The position numbers were made by a program, and so were the translations under genes. A stretch of DNA of 64,000 bases from Parachryseolinea silvisoli. GTDB taxonomy: Bacteria > Bacteroidota > Bacteroidia > Cytophagales > Cyclobacteriaceae. Each line of letters starts with the position of its first letter. The stretch's first letter is position 1. Under the pieces are notes generated by a model. It was given only the letters and a program-made list of their open reading frames with translations, made no database searches and was not told the origin of the DNA. The stretch is from NCBI RefSeq assembly GCF_021190955.1, contig NZ_JAIOAO010000001.1, positions 1,798,001 to 1,862,000 of the forward strand, read 5' to 3'. Shown here piece by piece: positions 34,903-44,603 of the stretch.

Positions 34903-35949
34903 ATGAAACGAACTTTTGCCAGCGATAATTACTCCGGCGTACACCCCGACATCTTTACAGCCTTACAACGGGCCAACCAGGGGCACACGCCCAGCTATGG
35001 CGCCGACGAATATACCGCCCGGGCCACAGCCCTTTTCCGCCAGCACTTTACACCCGACACCGAAGTGTTCTTTGCCTACAACGGTACGGGTGCAAACGTC
35101 ATTGGCCTGAGCGCTATCACCCGCTCCTTCGAAGCGATCATCTGCTCGGACCTGGCACACATCAACGTAGACGAATCGACCGCACCGGAAAAATTTCTGG
35201 GGTGTAAGCTGGTGACGATTCCCACCGAAGACGGCAAGATCTACCCGCACGATGTGGAGCATCGCATTCAGCGGGTGGACGATCAACACCATCCGCAGGC
35301 GCGGGTCATTTCGATCTCGCAGTCGACCGAGTATGGTACGGTCTATTCGGTGGAAGAAATACAGGCGCTCGCGGCTGTCGCGCGCAAACACGATCTATAC
35401 CTGCACATGGATGGTTCGCGGCTGGCGAACGCCGCCGTGAGCCTGGGTAAATCCTTTCGGGAATTTACCGTCGATGCGGGCGTCGACGTACTGTCGTTTG
35501 GCGGTACGAAGAATGGGTTGATGTTTGGCGAAGCTGTATTGTTCTTTCAGCCGGCGCTGGCCAAACACTTCAAATACATCCGCAAGCAGAGCATGCAGCT
35601 TCACTCGAAGATGCGTTTTATCGGCGCCCAGTTTGAAGCCTTGTTGAGCGGTGATCTTTGGAAAAAAAGCGCGGGGCATGCCAATGCGATGGCGCGACTG
35701 CTGGAGCAGGAGCTGCGCAGCATACCGGGTGTTACCATTACACGACCGGTGCAAGCCAACGGCATTTTTGCCACGCTGCCTCCGGCCATTATTCCGGCTT
35801 TACAGGAAGAGATCTATTTTTATGTGTGGAATGAAAAGACGTCGGAGATACGCCTGATGTGCTCGTTCGATACGCAAGAAGAAGATGTACGGCACTTTGG
35901 TGCCAGTGTACGGCGGCTGATCGGCGCCGTTACCGCTTCACGAATTTGA
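34903..35949 (+). CDS. Low-specificity L-threonine aldolase (beta-eliminating-lyase family)
   Basis: The 348-residue protein is a fold-type I PLP enzyme: FFAYNGTGANVIGLSAI opens the cofactor site, HMDGSRLANAA supplies the aspartate that contacts the pyridine nitrogen, and SFGGTKNGLMFGEAV carries the PLP-binding Lys. It cleaves threonine or allo-threonine to glycine and acetaldehyde in the cytoplasm. The length and motifs match the LtaE/GLY1 family; stereospecificity cannot be seen. Its end overlaps the convergent T9SS-tail gene by 20 bp. Confidence 0.92.
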   Translation: MKRTFASDNYSGVHPDIFTALQRANQGHTPSYGADEYTARATALFRQHFTPDTEVFFAYNGTGANVIGLSAITRSFEAIICSDLAHINVDESTAPEKFLGCKLVTIPTEDGKIYPHDVEHRIQRVDDQHHPQARVISISQSTEYGTVYSVEEIQALAAVARKHDLYLHMDGSRLANAAVSLGKSFREFTVDAGVDVLSFGGTKNGLMFGEAVLFFQPALAKHFKYIRKQSMQLHSKMRFIGAQFEALLSGDLWKKSAGHANAMARLLEQELRSIPGVTITRPVQANGIFATLPPAIIPALQEEIYFYVWNEKTSEIRLMCSFDTQEEDVRHFGASVRRLIGAVTASRI

Positions 35950-36292
35950 AAGTACCCGTATGACGCGAGTTCTTGTCGCGCAGGGCCAGGAGGTAATATC
36001 CTACCGGGAAATCTTTTACGCGCACCCGCAGGGTGTGCTCGTCGACCACTTCGGTCTCGATCGACATTTCGTTGCCGATAATGTTATGCAGGGTCACACG
36101 GATGTCGTGCGCATTGGCATGGTCAATCTTTACGTTGACGTATTCAACAGCCGGGTTGGGGAACAAATGGATCGACTTGAAAAAGTCGGGGGTTTCGGAT
36201 TGTACCCGAAGCGAGTCACCGTCCTGGGCAAACACCTGCAACGAGGCTGCCAGAAGTATGATCCAGACGGTTAGAATTCTCTTCAAATACAT
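35930..36292 (-). CDS. Minimal T9SS type A sorting-domain protein
   Basis: From the ATG at 36292 the protein is 120 residues: a signal peptide (MYLKRILTVWIILLAASLQVFAQ), a spacer of about 17 residues, then a T9SS sorting domain (HLFPNPAVEYVNVKI ... GTFKFVKR). There is no separate functional domain. In other Cytophagales such small tail-only proteins exist but their role is unknown; a decoy for, or regulator of, the secretion machinery is conjecture. It is convergent with the threonine aldolase gene and overlaps it by 20 bp. Confidence 0.82.
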   Translation of the reverse strand: MYLKRILTVWIILLAASLQVFAQDGDSLRVQSETPDFFKSIHLFPNPAVEYVNVKIDHANAHDIRVTLHNIIGNEMSIETEVVDEHTLRVRVKDFPVGYYLLALRDKNSRHTGTFKFVKR

Positions 36293-36428
36293 AATGTAAT
36301 TAGTCCTCCTGTCCTTACGACAAATATCACACCAGAGTTGATTATTTATCGATTCAGTAGTTAGACGCATCAAAAGCTTAAAAAGTTTGAGATTTCTGAC
36401 AGTTTTTCACAATAATTTTTCCTTAAAC

Positions 36429-37061
36429 ATGTTAAGCCTGTCAAATTTTAGGAAACACTACGGCCACCACCTGGCATTGGCTATTGATTCCTTGCAGTTC
36501 CAGCCCGGCGCCTATTGGGTCAAAGGCGAGAACGGCGCGGGTAAAACTACCTTTTTTAAGGCGCTGGCGGGCCTGTTGCCCTGTCAGGGTACCGTACAAT
36601 TCGACGACGGCACTTCCCTGCACGCTCACCCGGTAGCGTACCGGCGGCGGGTGCACTATGCAGAGGCAGAACCCCTGTATCCAGGCTTTTTGACCGGCAA
36701 GGACCTCTTGCGGTTTGTCGGCAAGGCCCGGCAGGCGCCGGAAAGCCAGCAACAGGAGCTGGTAGAGGCATTTGCCATGAACCAATATTTCGAAACGCCC
36801 TGCGAGACGTATTCCAGCGGCATGATGAAAAAACTTTCGCTGGCGCTCGCTTTCCTCGGCACGCCCACGGTGATCCTGTTAGACGAGCCGCTCATCACGC
36901 TGGACGAGCAAGCCCGCCGCAGGTTGTTCGACCGCATTCGCACCGCGGCCGAGCGCCAGGGTGTAACATTCCTCATCTCGTCTCACCAGCTGTGGGAGCC
37001 GGAGCTGTTGCCCGTACAGGGTGTGTGCCAGGTAGCAAACCAAACGGTAGTGGCGATATGA
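36429..37061 (+). CDS. ABC transporter ATP-binding protein
   Basis: From the ATG at 36429 the protein is 210 residues. Walker A is GENGAGKTT, the signature segment YSSGMMKKLSLALAFL stands in for the LSGGQ motif, and Walker B is VILLDEP followed by the D-loop. The small size and LSGGM-like signature fit exporter-type ABC ATPases (as in ABC-2 systems). The stop codon overlaps the start codon of the permease gene (ATGA), so they are translationally coupled. The cargo is unknown. Confidence 0.9.
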   Translation: MLSLSNFRKHYGHHLALAIDSLQFQPGAYWVKGENGAGKTTFFKALAGLLPCQGTVQFDDGTSLHAHPVAYRRRVHYAEAEPLYPGFLTGKDLLRFVGKARQAPESQQQELVEAFAMNQYFETPCETYSSGMMKKLSLALAFLGTPTVILLDEPLITLDEQARRRLFDRIRTAAERQGVTFLISSHQLWEPELLPVQGVCQVANQTVVAI

Positions 37062-38164
37062 ACGTAGTGCACGCTATACTGGCGCGGGTGTTTGTGATCC
37101 CCTTCTATCAGGCGAACGCCACGTTTATCCTTTTCATCGCCGTGATGGCCGGAGGCTTCATGAGCAAGGTGGAACATGTGGCACTGGCGTCATTCTTTGT
37201 CAGTACACCGCTCAGCCTGCTGGTGCCGATCACTCTCTGGGCGCTCTATACCATAAAAGTTTTACGCTTTAACCAGGCCTTGCTGCTGCGCGCGGAGAAT
37301 ACGTTTATGCAGCATTACTGTCTGCTGCCCATACGTAGTCAGTGGCTGGGTTGGCTGAGTGCCGTCGCCGCACAGTTGCTGCCGGTCATTGCGTATGGTA
37401 TATTTCTGGGGTCGATGGCTATCCGGCAAAAGGCGTGGATGTCCCTCGTGGTAGTGGTGCTGGCGCTGATGGTGTTGATCCTTTTCACCGTGGCGTTATT
37501 ATACCGCGCACGGCTCTACTTCCAGCGTCAACATACGCCCAGCGGTCTGCGGCGTTGGTTGGATAAGACCTTTGTACGTCCTTATCCCCTATTCTTCATT
37601 GAATGGATTGTTCGTCGGCAGCCCCTGCTGTTGTTCGGCACGAAGGCTTTGGGGTGTCTGCTGCTGTTCGGCATCACCTATCTCTATACGGACGAGACAT
37701 ACGACAGCCGTCTCCTGATCATGGGCATTACGGCGGTGGCAGCGGCCAACTTGCAGTTGGTTTGGGAACTGCTGCAATTCGAGCATGTACACTTTTCTAT
37801 TGTGCGGCAATTGCCATTGCCGTTTGGGCGACGGATCCTGTATACTTCCGTTACGTTATGCGCGCTGCTGTTGCCGGAGGTCGGTCTTATTATCACCTAC
37901 TTGCCGGCTAACCTGGCGGTGACGGAGGCCATGGCGGGTGTGGTATATCTGCTGGCGGGGGCTATACTGTTTTATGGCTTCCTGCATTGGCGTGATCGTG
38001 CGCCGGAGCAGCTTGGGGGGATAGCTTTTGCGTGGGTGATTGGGTCGGTGGTGCTGACGTTGTTTCATGTGCCGGCGTTGGTGCTTGCGGCAGTGAATTT
38101 GTTTTTGGGGTTATACGGTTGGATGAAGTACTTCTATCGGTTTGAGCAGCGAGCGGGGAACTAA
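37058..38164 (+). CDS. ABC transporter permease-like membrane protein
   Basis: The 368-residue protein has about ten predicted membrane helices and no soluble domain, which fits an ABC-2-like permease. It is coupled to the ATPase gene by an ATGA overlap. The sequence is too divergent for a substrate assignment. The stop codon lies in a short direct repeat (see the repeat entry). Confidence 0.8.
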   Translation: MNVVHAILARVFVIPFYQANATFILFIAVMAGGFMSKVEHVALASFFVSTPLSLLVPITLWALYTIKVLRFNQALLLRAENTFMQHYCLLPIRSQWLGWLSAVAAQLLPVIAYGIFLGSMAIRQKAWMSLVVVVLALMVLILFTVALLYRARLYFQRQHTPSGLRRWLDKTFVRPYPLFFIEWIVRRQPLLLFGTKALGCLLLFGITYLYTDETYDSRLLIMGITAVAAANLQLVWELLQFEHVHFSIVRQLPLPFGRRILYTSVTLCALLLPEVGLIITYLPANLAVTEAMAGVVYLLAGAILFYGFLHWRDRAPEQLGGIAFAWVIGSVVLTLFHVPALVLAAVNLFLGLYGWMKYFYRFEQRAGN

Positions 38165-38220
38165 CATGCCCCTACTAACATGCCCCTGCGGGGGCACTCG
38201 CCAGTCTGGAGACTGGCAAC
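38161..38220. repeat. 14-bp direct repeat and two hairpins after the ABC permease gene
   Basis: CTAACATGCCCCTA and CTAACATGCCCCTG follow each other directly; the first copy contains the stop codon. GCCCCTGCGGGGGC and CCAGTCTGGAGACTGG then form two short palindromes. It resembles the hairpin-rich extragenic elements of Bacteroidota and may serve as the terminator of the ABC unit and of the convergent hutI gene. Confidence 0.55.
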
Positions 38221-38294
38221 AGTTTCAGGCACAAGTACCGCACCTCCGCTAACGCTCGGTGCTAATACTTGCGCCAGCTTGCGGTCACCTGCCT

Positions 38295-39533
38295 CTAAAC
38301 GTCTAACCGTACTCCATTCAGGATGACGGTGTCGACGAGGTTGCTGCCGAAGGCGTAGGGTATAAAGGCGAGTGATGGGATTGGGTGGGTGATGAAGACG
38401 TTGGCTACTTTGCCGACGGTGATGCTGCCGTGCGTTGCGCTAAGCTCTATGGCATGTGCGGTGTTGATGGTAGCGGCGTTGATTGCCTCCCCGGGGGTCA
38501 TTTTCATTTTGATGCACGCCAGTGAAAGCATCAGGGGCATGTTGCCGCTGGGGGCGCTGCCGGGATTGTAGTCGGAGGCAATGGCGAGGGGCAGTCCGGC
38601 GCCGATCAGCTGGCGCGCGGGGGGAAAGGGAAGATTCAGAAAGAAAGCAGCGCCGGGCAGCGCGGTAGGCATGACGTTACTTCCCTGCAGGGCGGCGATT
38701 TCCTCTTCTCCTATATTTTCCAGGTGGTCGACGCTCAATGCGCCGGCTTGTACGCCTGCCTGTACGCCGCCGGAGCGGTGTAGCTGGTTGGCATGTACGC
38801 GCGGCTTGAGTCCCACTTGTTTACCGGCTTCAAAGATGCGTAGGGTATCGTCGGGTGTAAAAAATCCCTGCTCGCAAAACACGTCTATATAATCGGCCAG
38901 TCTTGCTTCCGCGACAGCGGGGATCATTTCCTCGATCACCTGCCGCACATAGTCCTCTTTCGTCATGCCGGCGGGCACGGCGTGTGCTCCCAGGAAGGTA
39001 GTCTTCACGGTAAGCGGTGTCTCCTGTCCGATGCGACGGGCGACGCGCAGCATCTTCAGCTCGTCTTGTACGGTGAGCCCATAGCCACTCTTGATCTCCA
39101 CGGCGCCGGTACCGGTACGCATGATCTCGTGCGCGCGGGGTAATGCCCGGGCGAGCAATTCGTCTTCGCTGGTTTGCTGCAGGGTGCGGGCGGAGTTCAG
39201 GATACCGCCACCTTTCGCAGCGATGTCGGCGTAGGTGGCACCTTTGATTTTGAGCACAAACTCCTCCTCCCGGCTGGCGGCAAATACCAGGTGTGTATGC
39301 GAGTCGACAAAGGCGGGGAATACAAAACGACCCGAGGCATTGATGACTTCTGCGCCGGGCACGGCGGGGAGCTGTTCCATGGAGCCGAAGCCGGCAATCT
39401 TGCCGTCGGCCAGCCAGAGCCAGGCGTCGGCCAGTACGGGGAGCGTATCCATGGCAGCGCCTTTTACGGGCGCTATGCCAGGCTCGCGGACCTGCACCAG
39501 GCCTTTGATATGGGTAATGAGGATGGCGGCCAT
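38295..39533 (-). CDS. hutI: Imidazolonepropionase
   Basis: The 412-residue protein is a member of the amidohydrolase superfamily with the Zn-binding DSHTHLVFA (HxH), GSGY-type segment GAVEIKSGYGL, and ANQLHRSGG, plus ASDYNPGSAP with the catalytic aspartate; this set fits HutI. It hydrolyses 4-imidazolone-5-propionate to formiminoglutamate in the histidine degradation pathway. The rest of the hut pathway is not in the window. It is 13 bp downstream of a probable outer-membrane protein gene, in the same direction. Confidence 0.94.
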   Translation of the reverse strand: MAAILITHIKGLVQVREPGIAPVKGAAMDTLPVLADAWLWLADGKIAGFGSMEQLPAVPGAEVINASGRFVFPAFVDSHTHLVFAASREEEFVLKIKGATYADIAAKGGGILNSARTLQQTSEDELLARALPRAHEIMRTGTGAVEIKSGYGLTVQDELKMLRVARRIGQETPLTVKTTFLGAHAVPAGMTKEDYVRQVIEEMIPAVAEARLADYIDVFCEQGFFTPDDTLRIFEAGKQVGLKPRVHANQLHRSGGVQAGVQAGALSVDHLENIGEEEIAALQGSNVMPTALPGAAFFLNLPFPPARQLIGAGLPLAIASDYNPGSAPSGNMPLMLSLACIKMKMTPGEAINAATINTAHAIELSATHGSITVGKVANVFITHPIPSLAFIPYAFGSNLVDTVILNGVRLDV

Positions 39534-39546
39534 GCTGTGGCCGGGC

Positions 39547-40620
39547 TTATTTTCCGAAGGATTCTACCTTGTAGTCGAGGTTCGTGCCGAATACCGGGAA
39601 GCTGATCTTCAGCAACGCATAGTACGAACGGCCCTGAATGCTGGGGCGGTAGCCGGTCTCGATGCCATATGCCCAGCTGAACTGGCGGTTAAAGCGACCA
39701 TCGATGCCCATGCGGAAACCAAAGATCTTTGTCTTGACCGGGTCTACCAGGTATGTCATGGTCGGGCCGATCGGTTCGCCGTTGGGGCCTTTGTTGGTAT
39801 AGACCAGGTCGTCGAGGCGCATGGAGGGCGACAGGAGTATGTCCGCATAGGCGGTAAAGATCAGGTCGTCGATACCTTCTTCAAACTTGTCAAAGTTTAC
39901 GGCTACGTTTTTGATCCAGCTCATCGAGCCACCCACGTAACCACCCACCGTCGCGATGTTGGTGAAGGGGTGTACCTCAATGGCTTCGCCGCGGTCGTTA
40001 AATTCGGTATCGGGCAGGGGTACGCCTTCGGCTGTTTTCAGGTCGGCGTTTGTCAGGCCTTGTTTGTCGAGTACACGTTCCAGGTCGGTGGAGCTATCCC
40101 AGATGATCGCGCCCACGCGCACACCATAGATCTTACGCACCTTGCACGGTACGTCGGCGCTGAGGGGCACACGGGCGGCCCATTTGTCGCCGCGGTAGCT
40201 CTTTTTGTACAAGAACATCTTGGTCTTCGAGCTCTGTTCAAAGTCCTTTACGTGGTACGTGCCGCCCAGCTCGAAGTAGTTGTATACCTCGGCGCGGTTG
40301 TCCACGCTGCTTTGTTTCGCGGCCAGGTCGCGCGAAAAGTCGAAGAACTGCTGACTATAGGTCTTGCGAAAGTGGGCGTGGAAATCTGCTTTGTCTTTAT
40401 AGTAGTACGCAGCCTCCATACCAAAGCCGGCGTTGACGTTGGTTACGAAGAGCTCGCCATACAGGGGTTGGATGCCTATAAAAAGCTTGTTGACCGAATA
40501 CGGTTCGTCATACAGCTCTTCGTAGGTAACGGCCGTTTTATCCTTTCGTTCACCCTGCGCAAAAAGATGACCTGTGCAGGCCACAAACGCAGTCATGATT
40601 AGTAAAAAGCGATAGTTCAT
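39547..40620 (-). CDS. Secreted, probably outer-membrane beta-barrel protein
   Basis: The 357-residue protein starts with a signal peptide (ends about GHLFAQG). The rest shows alternating hydrophobic strands with aromatic residues, such as GIQPLYGELFVTNVNAGFGMEAAYYY and SYYALLKISFPVFG, which ends in a barrel-like final strand. It resembles the many uncharacterised beta-barrel proteins of Bacteroidota. Function unknown. It lies between hutI and a GAF/PAS sensor gene. Confidence 0.7.
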   Translation of the reverse strand: MNYRFLLIMTAFVACTGHLFAQGERKDKTAVTYEELYDEPYSVNKLFIGIQPLYGELFVTNVNAGFGMEAAYYYKDKADFHAHFRKTYSQQFFDFSRDLAAKQSSVDNRAEVYNYFELGGTYHVKDFEQSSKTKMFLYKKSYRGDKWAARVPLSADVPCKVRKIYGVRVGAIIWDSSTDLERVLDKQGLTNADLKTAEGVPLPDTEFNDRGEAIEVHPFTNIATVGGYVGGSMSWIKNVAVNFDKFEEGIDDLIFTAYADILLSPSMRLDDLVYTNKGPNGEPIGPTMTYLVDPVKTKIFGFRMGIDGRFNRQFSWAYGIETGYRPSIQGRSYYALLKISFPVFGTNLDYKVESFGK

Positions 40621-40733
40621 AAACCGGGTAGATTAGGGTAATTTTCAGTAAAAATAGTCAATCCAGGGAAAAAAATACTTCCCCCTGAATACCGCCCTGG
40701 CAACAGAGGTAAGAGTTTGGTCCAAAAAATCAA

Positions 40734-43229
40734 TTATCCTTTGGCGCCGAGCGTCTTTTTCAAGGCTTCCAGCTCCTGGAGCTTCATCTGGGTATCCGTT
40801 TCACGGTGCTTGCGGTCGGTAATATCTTCGAACATGCCCAGCACCCCCGTTACCTCGCCATGCTGGTTGGTAATAACCACCTTGCTGGTCAGCACCCACG
40901 ATTCCGTGCCCGCGCTGTTTACGTTCCGTTCTTCCTGGTCCATGCGCGACTTGCGGCTTTCGATCACGGTCAGGTCATCTTTGCGATAGGCGTCGGCGTG
41001 GTCTTTCCAGGGCATGTCAAAGTCGGTCAGGCCCACCAGCTCGCGCGGCGACCGAACACCGGCCACTTGCGCAAAGATGCGGTTGGCACCCTGAAAGCGC
41101 AGGTCTTTATCTTTCCAGAAGATAGCGCGGGGTATATTGTCAATGACAGCTTGCAGTGTCTGCTGGGTAGACTGCATCTCTTCCACCATGGTATTTATCT
41201 TCATGGTATTGTATGCCACCGTCACCAGGTCCGAGCACGACTTCAGAAACTCGATATCTTCTTCCGTCCACTCTTTCGCTTCGCCTTGCTGCTCGCAGCT
41301 AATGATACCGGCAATACGGCCTTCGTTAAAGAAAGGCACATTCAATACCGATGCGACACCATTGGGGCGCAGGTAGCCGGCGTGAAGCTCGCGTGTAGCC
41401 GCGTGGCTGGCGACGTCTTTTATTGCCAGCACTTCTTCGCTTGTAATGGCTTCAAAGAATCCGGGATAATCTTTGGCCAACCATTCCGCGCCGGTCGAGA
41501 AGCTGCGATTGGAAAGTGTATAGAGCTTGTCGGACGTGAGTTTGTTACGGGTATTGTTGAACGACCAGATGCCGCAGCGTGACACGTGTATTTGCGTGGC
41601 GATGGTCGACGTAATCTTTTCGATGGCGGCATTCCAGTTGCCCGACTGCACGTCGTTGTTTTTGGTCAGCTCCATTTGTGCGCGGCGGTTCTTTTGGCTG
41701 ATCTCGTTCCGATGTTTTTCGCCGTCCAGCATGTTCTGGATGTGTTTTTCTTTGCGGCGCATCTCCTCCTGGGTGGCTTCGAGCTCTTCCATGTTCTGGC
41801 GCATCTCTTCCTCCTGGGCGCGCATCTCTTCCGCTTGCTGCTGGGTCTTCTCCAACAGCTCGCGCGTGCTTTCATTGATGCGTACAGTCGAGATCGTCGA
41901 CGCAATCGTCTCGGCCAGCTTTTCTACCAGGCCGATCTCGTAATCTTCATATTTGCCAAAGGTCGCGAGCTCCAGCACACCGTAGATTTGCTCGTTTACT
42001 TTGAGGGGCATCAGCAGCAAAGCATTGGGGTTCGAGCCGCCGAGGCCCGAGGTGATGGAGATATATTCTTCGGGTACTTCCAGCAAATAAATCTTCTGTC
42101 CTTCCAGGTAGCTCTGTCCGACGAGCCCTTCGCCTATTCCTACTTTTTTATGCAGGTATTTTTTGCGTTCGAACGCATAGCAGGCTACCAGCTCCAGATA
42201 TTTATCCTGTTCGTTTTCTTCGTTGAGCACGAACATGCCGCCCTGGTTGCTTTTGGTATACTTCACCACAAACCGGATGATGTTATCGTACAGCTCAGTC
42301 GTTGATATATTGGTCGTCCGCAGAATTTCTCCTACCTGTGCGATACCGGTATTCGACCAGTTTCGGCGGCGGTCTTCTTCGGCGTTGCGGCGCAATTTGT
42401 CGCGCATGGAGATCATGGTCGTGCCGAGGTTGTCGGCCTCTTTCAGGCCCAGCTCGACACCATAATTACCCGACGAGATCGCTTCGATAAAGGTCATCAC
42501 CGCTGCCTTCTCGTCGTTCTGTTGCAACAGGCGTTCTGTATTGACCGCCACCAACGCGTCCGAGCTGCGCTGCAGTTTGTACAGCAGCAGGCACAAGCCC
42601 AGAACACCCAAACCGACCAGCGGAATAGAGATCCACGCCAGGGTGTTGATGTACGAAGCGTCAGATTTTACGGATTTGTTGACATGTGTAATAAGTTGGT
42701 CCATTTTTGACTGAAAGGCCTCGTACTCGCGGTCGAATTTTTCATCGAGCGCGGGGCCCACATTGTCTACCGAGGGGGGTGTTGCGATGATCGCGCCGGT
42801 GCTGTCTGTCTGGACCGGAGCGGCCGCCTGGGGCTTATGGTTGATCCTTTCCTGCGCCGAAGCCATCAGGTTTTCGAGGATAATAATGCCTTCTTTCAGA
42901 ATGGCTTTTGTGTCTTCGTCGTCGTGAATTTCGAACAGGCCCAGCTCGGTTTCCTTGCCATCGTAGGCGCCCTGTAATATGTCACGTGACGTCGTAAACG
43001 CCTTGTGCACGTCTTTTTCATAGTTTACAGAAGCGTCGCCGGCCAGCAGCTCTTCGAACCACAGGTGTGCCTTGGTGACACGGTTCTTGAGGTTGTCGCC
43101 CAGCGAGATGTAGGGAAGGTTACGTTCGTACGTGTTGATGGTATCGCGCTCCACGTAGGCGATCAACAACGTGATCAGTACCCCCGCGACGGCAAAGCCG
43201 ACGGAGTACTTCAGGGCTCGGTTTTTCAT
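40734..43229 (-). CDS. GAF/PAS sensor protein without kinase domain
   Basis: From the ATG at 43229 the protein has 831 residues. Two membrane helices (about 8-25 and 205-225) flank an extracytoplasmic helical sensor region. A GAF domain (about 320-460), a long coiled coil (460-530), a second GAF-like domain (about 540-690) and a PAS domain at the C-terminus (about 705-815; WKDKDLRFQGANRIFAQVAG) follow. No histidine kinase, GGDEF or HAMP output domain is found, so output must be by protein contact or another chain. The gene is the last of a run with hemL upstream. Confidence 0.88.
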   Translation of the reverse strand: MKNRALKYSVGFAVAGVLITLLIAYVERDTINTYERNLPYISLGDNLKNRVTKAHLWFEELLAGDASVNYEKDVHKAFTTSRDILQGAYDGKETELGLFEIHDDEDTKAILKEGIIILENLMASAQERINHKPQAAAPVQTDSTGAIIATPPSVDNVGPALDEKFDREYEAFQSKMDQLITHVNKSVKSDASYINTLAWISIPLVGLGVLGLCLLLYKLQRSSDALVAVNTERLLQQNDEKAAVMTFIEAISSGNYGVELGLKEADNLGTTMISMRDKLRRNAEEDRRRNWSNTGIAQVGEILRTTNISTTELYDNIIRFVVKYTKSNQGGMFVLNEENEQDKYLELVACYAFERKKYLHKKVGIGEGLVGQSYLEGQKIYLLEVPEEYISITSGLGGSNPNALLLMPLKVNEQIYGVLELATFGKYEDYEIGLVEKLAETIASTISTVRINESTRELLEKTQQQAEEMRAQEEEMRQNMEELEATQEEMRRKEKHIQNMLDGEKHRNEISQKNRRAQMELTKNNDVQSGNWNAAIEKITSTIATQIHVSRCGIWSFNNTRNKLTSDKLYTLSNRSFSTGAEWLAKDYPGFFEAITSEEVLAIKDVASHAATRELHAGYLRPNGVASVLNVPFFNEGRIAGIISCEQQGEAKEWTEEDIEFLKSCSDLVTVAYNTMKINTMVEEMQSTQQTLQAVIDNIPRAIFWKDKDLRFQGANRIFAQVAGVRSPRELVGLTDFDMPWKDHADAYRKDDLTVIESRKSRMDQEERNVNSAGTESWVLTSKVVITNQHGEVTGVLGMFEDITDRKHRETDTQMKLQELEALKKTLGAKG

Positions 43230-43299
43230 GAAGTTGGTTAAAAAATTTCCGGTTAGAGGTGAGGGCCTCATCAGTGAAAAGTTAGCAATATTTCTGCTC

Positions 43300-44592
43300 T
43301 CATCCCAATGTGGCCAATGCCCGGCGGCTTGCTTCGAGTATCCTGGAAATTAGTTTTTCATCAATTGCTGCAGAAATGAACATGGCTTCGTACTGCGAAG
43401 GCGCCAGGTAGATCCCTTGTTGCAACATGGCCTGGAAATACGTGGCGAATTTTTGCGTATCGACGGTCTTGGCCGTTTCAAAGTCGATCACATGCTTGTC
43501 GGTAAAGAAAAGTGTAAACATAGAACCCACCTGATTAATGGTCGCTTTTACACCGGCTTCTTTTATCTGTTGTGTCAACCCTTGTACCAACGCGGTAGTC
43601 ATCCGTTCGATGTGCTGGTACACTTCGGGGTGCCCCTGCAGGTAACGCAACATGGCCAGGCCCGCGGCCATGGCCAGGGGGTTGCCCGACAAGGTGCCTG
43701 CCTGGTATACCGGACCCACCGGCGATACAAAGTCCATGATCTCTTTCCGGCCGCCATACGCCCCTACAGGCAAACCACCCCCGATGATCTTACCCAGCGT
43801 GGTCATATCGGGTGTTACGCCGTACAGCTCCTGCGCACCGCCGGGTGCCAGGCGGAAGCCTGTCATGACTTCGTCAAAGATGAGCACGATGTTGTGACGG
43901 TCGCACAAGGCGCGCAGTCCCTGCAGGTAGCCTGCCTGCGGTGCCACGCACCCCATATTGCCGACTACCGGCTCTAATATAATCGCGGCCACCTGGCCTT
44001 TGTTTTCTTCTACGCGTTCTTCGATGGCTTCCAGGTCGTTGAAGGGGGCGAGCAGCGTATCGCGCGCGGTGCCCTTGGTAACGCCGGGGCTATCGGGTGT
44101 GCCGAAGGTCAGGGCGCCACTGCCGGCAGCGATCAGGAACGAGTCGCCGTGGCCGTGGTAGCAGCCTTCCATTTTAATGATCTTGTCGCGTCCGGTAAAC
44201 CCGCGGGCTACCCGCACGGCCGACATGGTGGCCTCGGTGCCCGAGTTCACCATGCGCACTTTCTCCACGGACGGCACCAGCGCACAGATCAGCTCCGCCA
44301 TCTCCACCTCGCGCAGCGTCGGCGCACCAAACGACGGCGAGTATGCCAGTGCGGCCTTGACGGCCTCCTCCACGATGGGGTGCGCATGCCCGAGGATCAT
44401 CGGCCCCCACGAGTTGATCATGTCTACGTATTCGTGGCCATCTTCGTCGTACAGATAAGCGCCTTTGGCTCGCTGCATAAAGAGCGGGTTGCCGCCTACC
44501 GCGCGAAAAGCACGGACAGGGGAGTTTACACCGCCGGGTATACTTTGTTTGGCGCGTTCAAAAATGGATGTGCTCTTGGAAATATCGTGCAT
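43300..44592 (-). CDS. hemL: Glutamate-1-semialdehyde 2,1-aminomutase
   Basis: The 430-residue protein has the fold-type I PLP layout of HemL: MINSWGPMILGHAHP, GCYHGHGDS, DEVMTGFRLAPGG and TTLGKIIGGGLPVGAYGG with the Schiff-base Lys. It converts glutamate 1-semialdehyde to 5-aminolevulinate, the first committed tetrapyrrole step in the C5 route. Full length fits the family. The gene lies 11 bp downstream of a TPR/periplasmic-binding gene. Confidence 0.97.
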   Translation of the reverse strand: MHDISKSTSIFERAKQSIPGGVNSPVRAFRAVGGNPLFMQRAKGAYLYDEDGHEYVDMINSWGPMILGHAHPIVEEAVKAALAYSPSFGAPTLREVEMAELICALVPSVEKVRMVNSGTEATMSAVRVARGFTGRDKIIKMEGCYHGHGDSFLIAAGSGALTFGTPDSPGVTKGTARDTLLAPFNDLEAIEERVEENKGQVAAIILEPVVGNMGCVAPQAGYLQGLRALCDRHNIVLIFDEVMTGFRLAPGGAQELYGVTPDMTTLGKIIGGGLPVGAYGGRKEIMDFVSPVGPVYQAGTLSGNPLAMAAGLAMLRYLQGHPEVYQHIERMTTALVQGLTQQIKEAGVKATINQVGSMFTLFFTDKHVIDFETAKTVDTQKFATYFQAMLQQGIYLAPSQYEAMFISAAIDEKLISRILEASRRALATLG

Positions 44593-44603
44593 CGCTGCGA
44601 AGA

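Noticed and set aside
39235-40602. 455-codon frame on the plus strand
   Set aside because: It is antisense to hutI and the beta-barrel gene, both of which have clear signals; no family features are seen.
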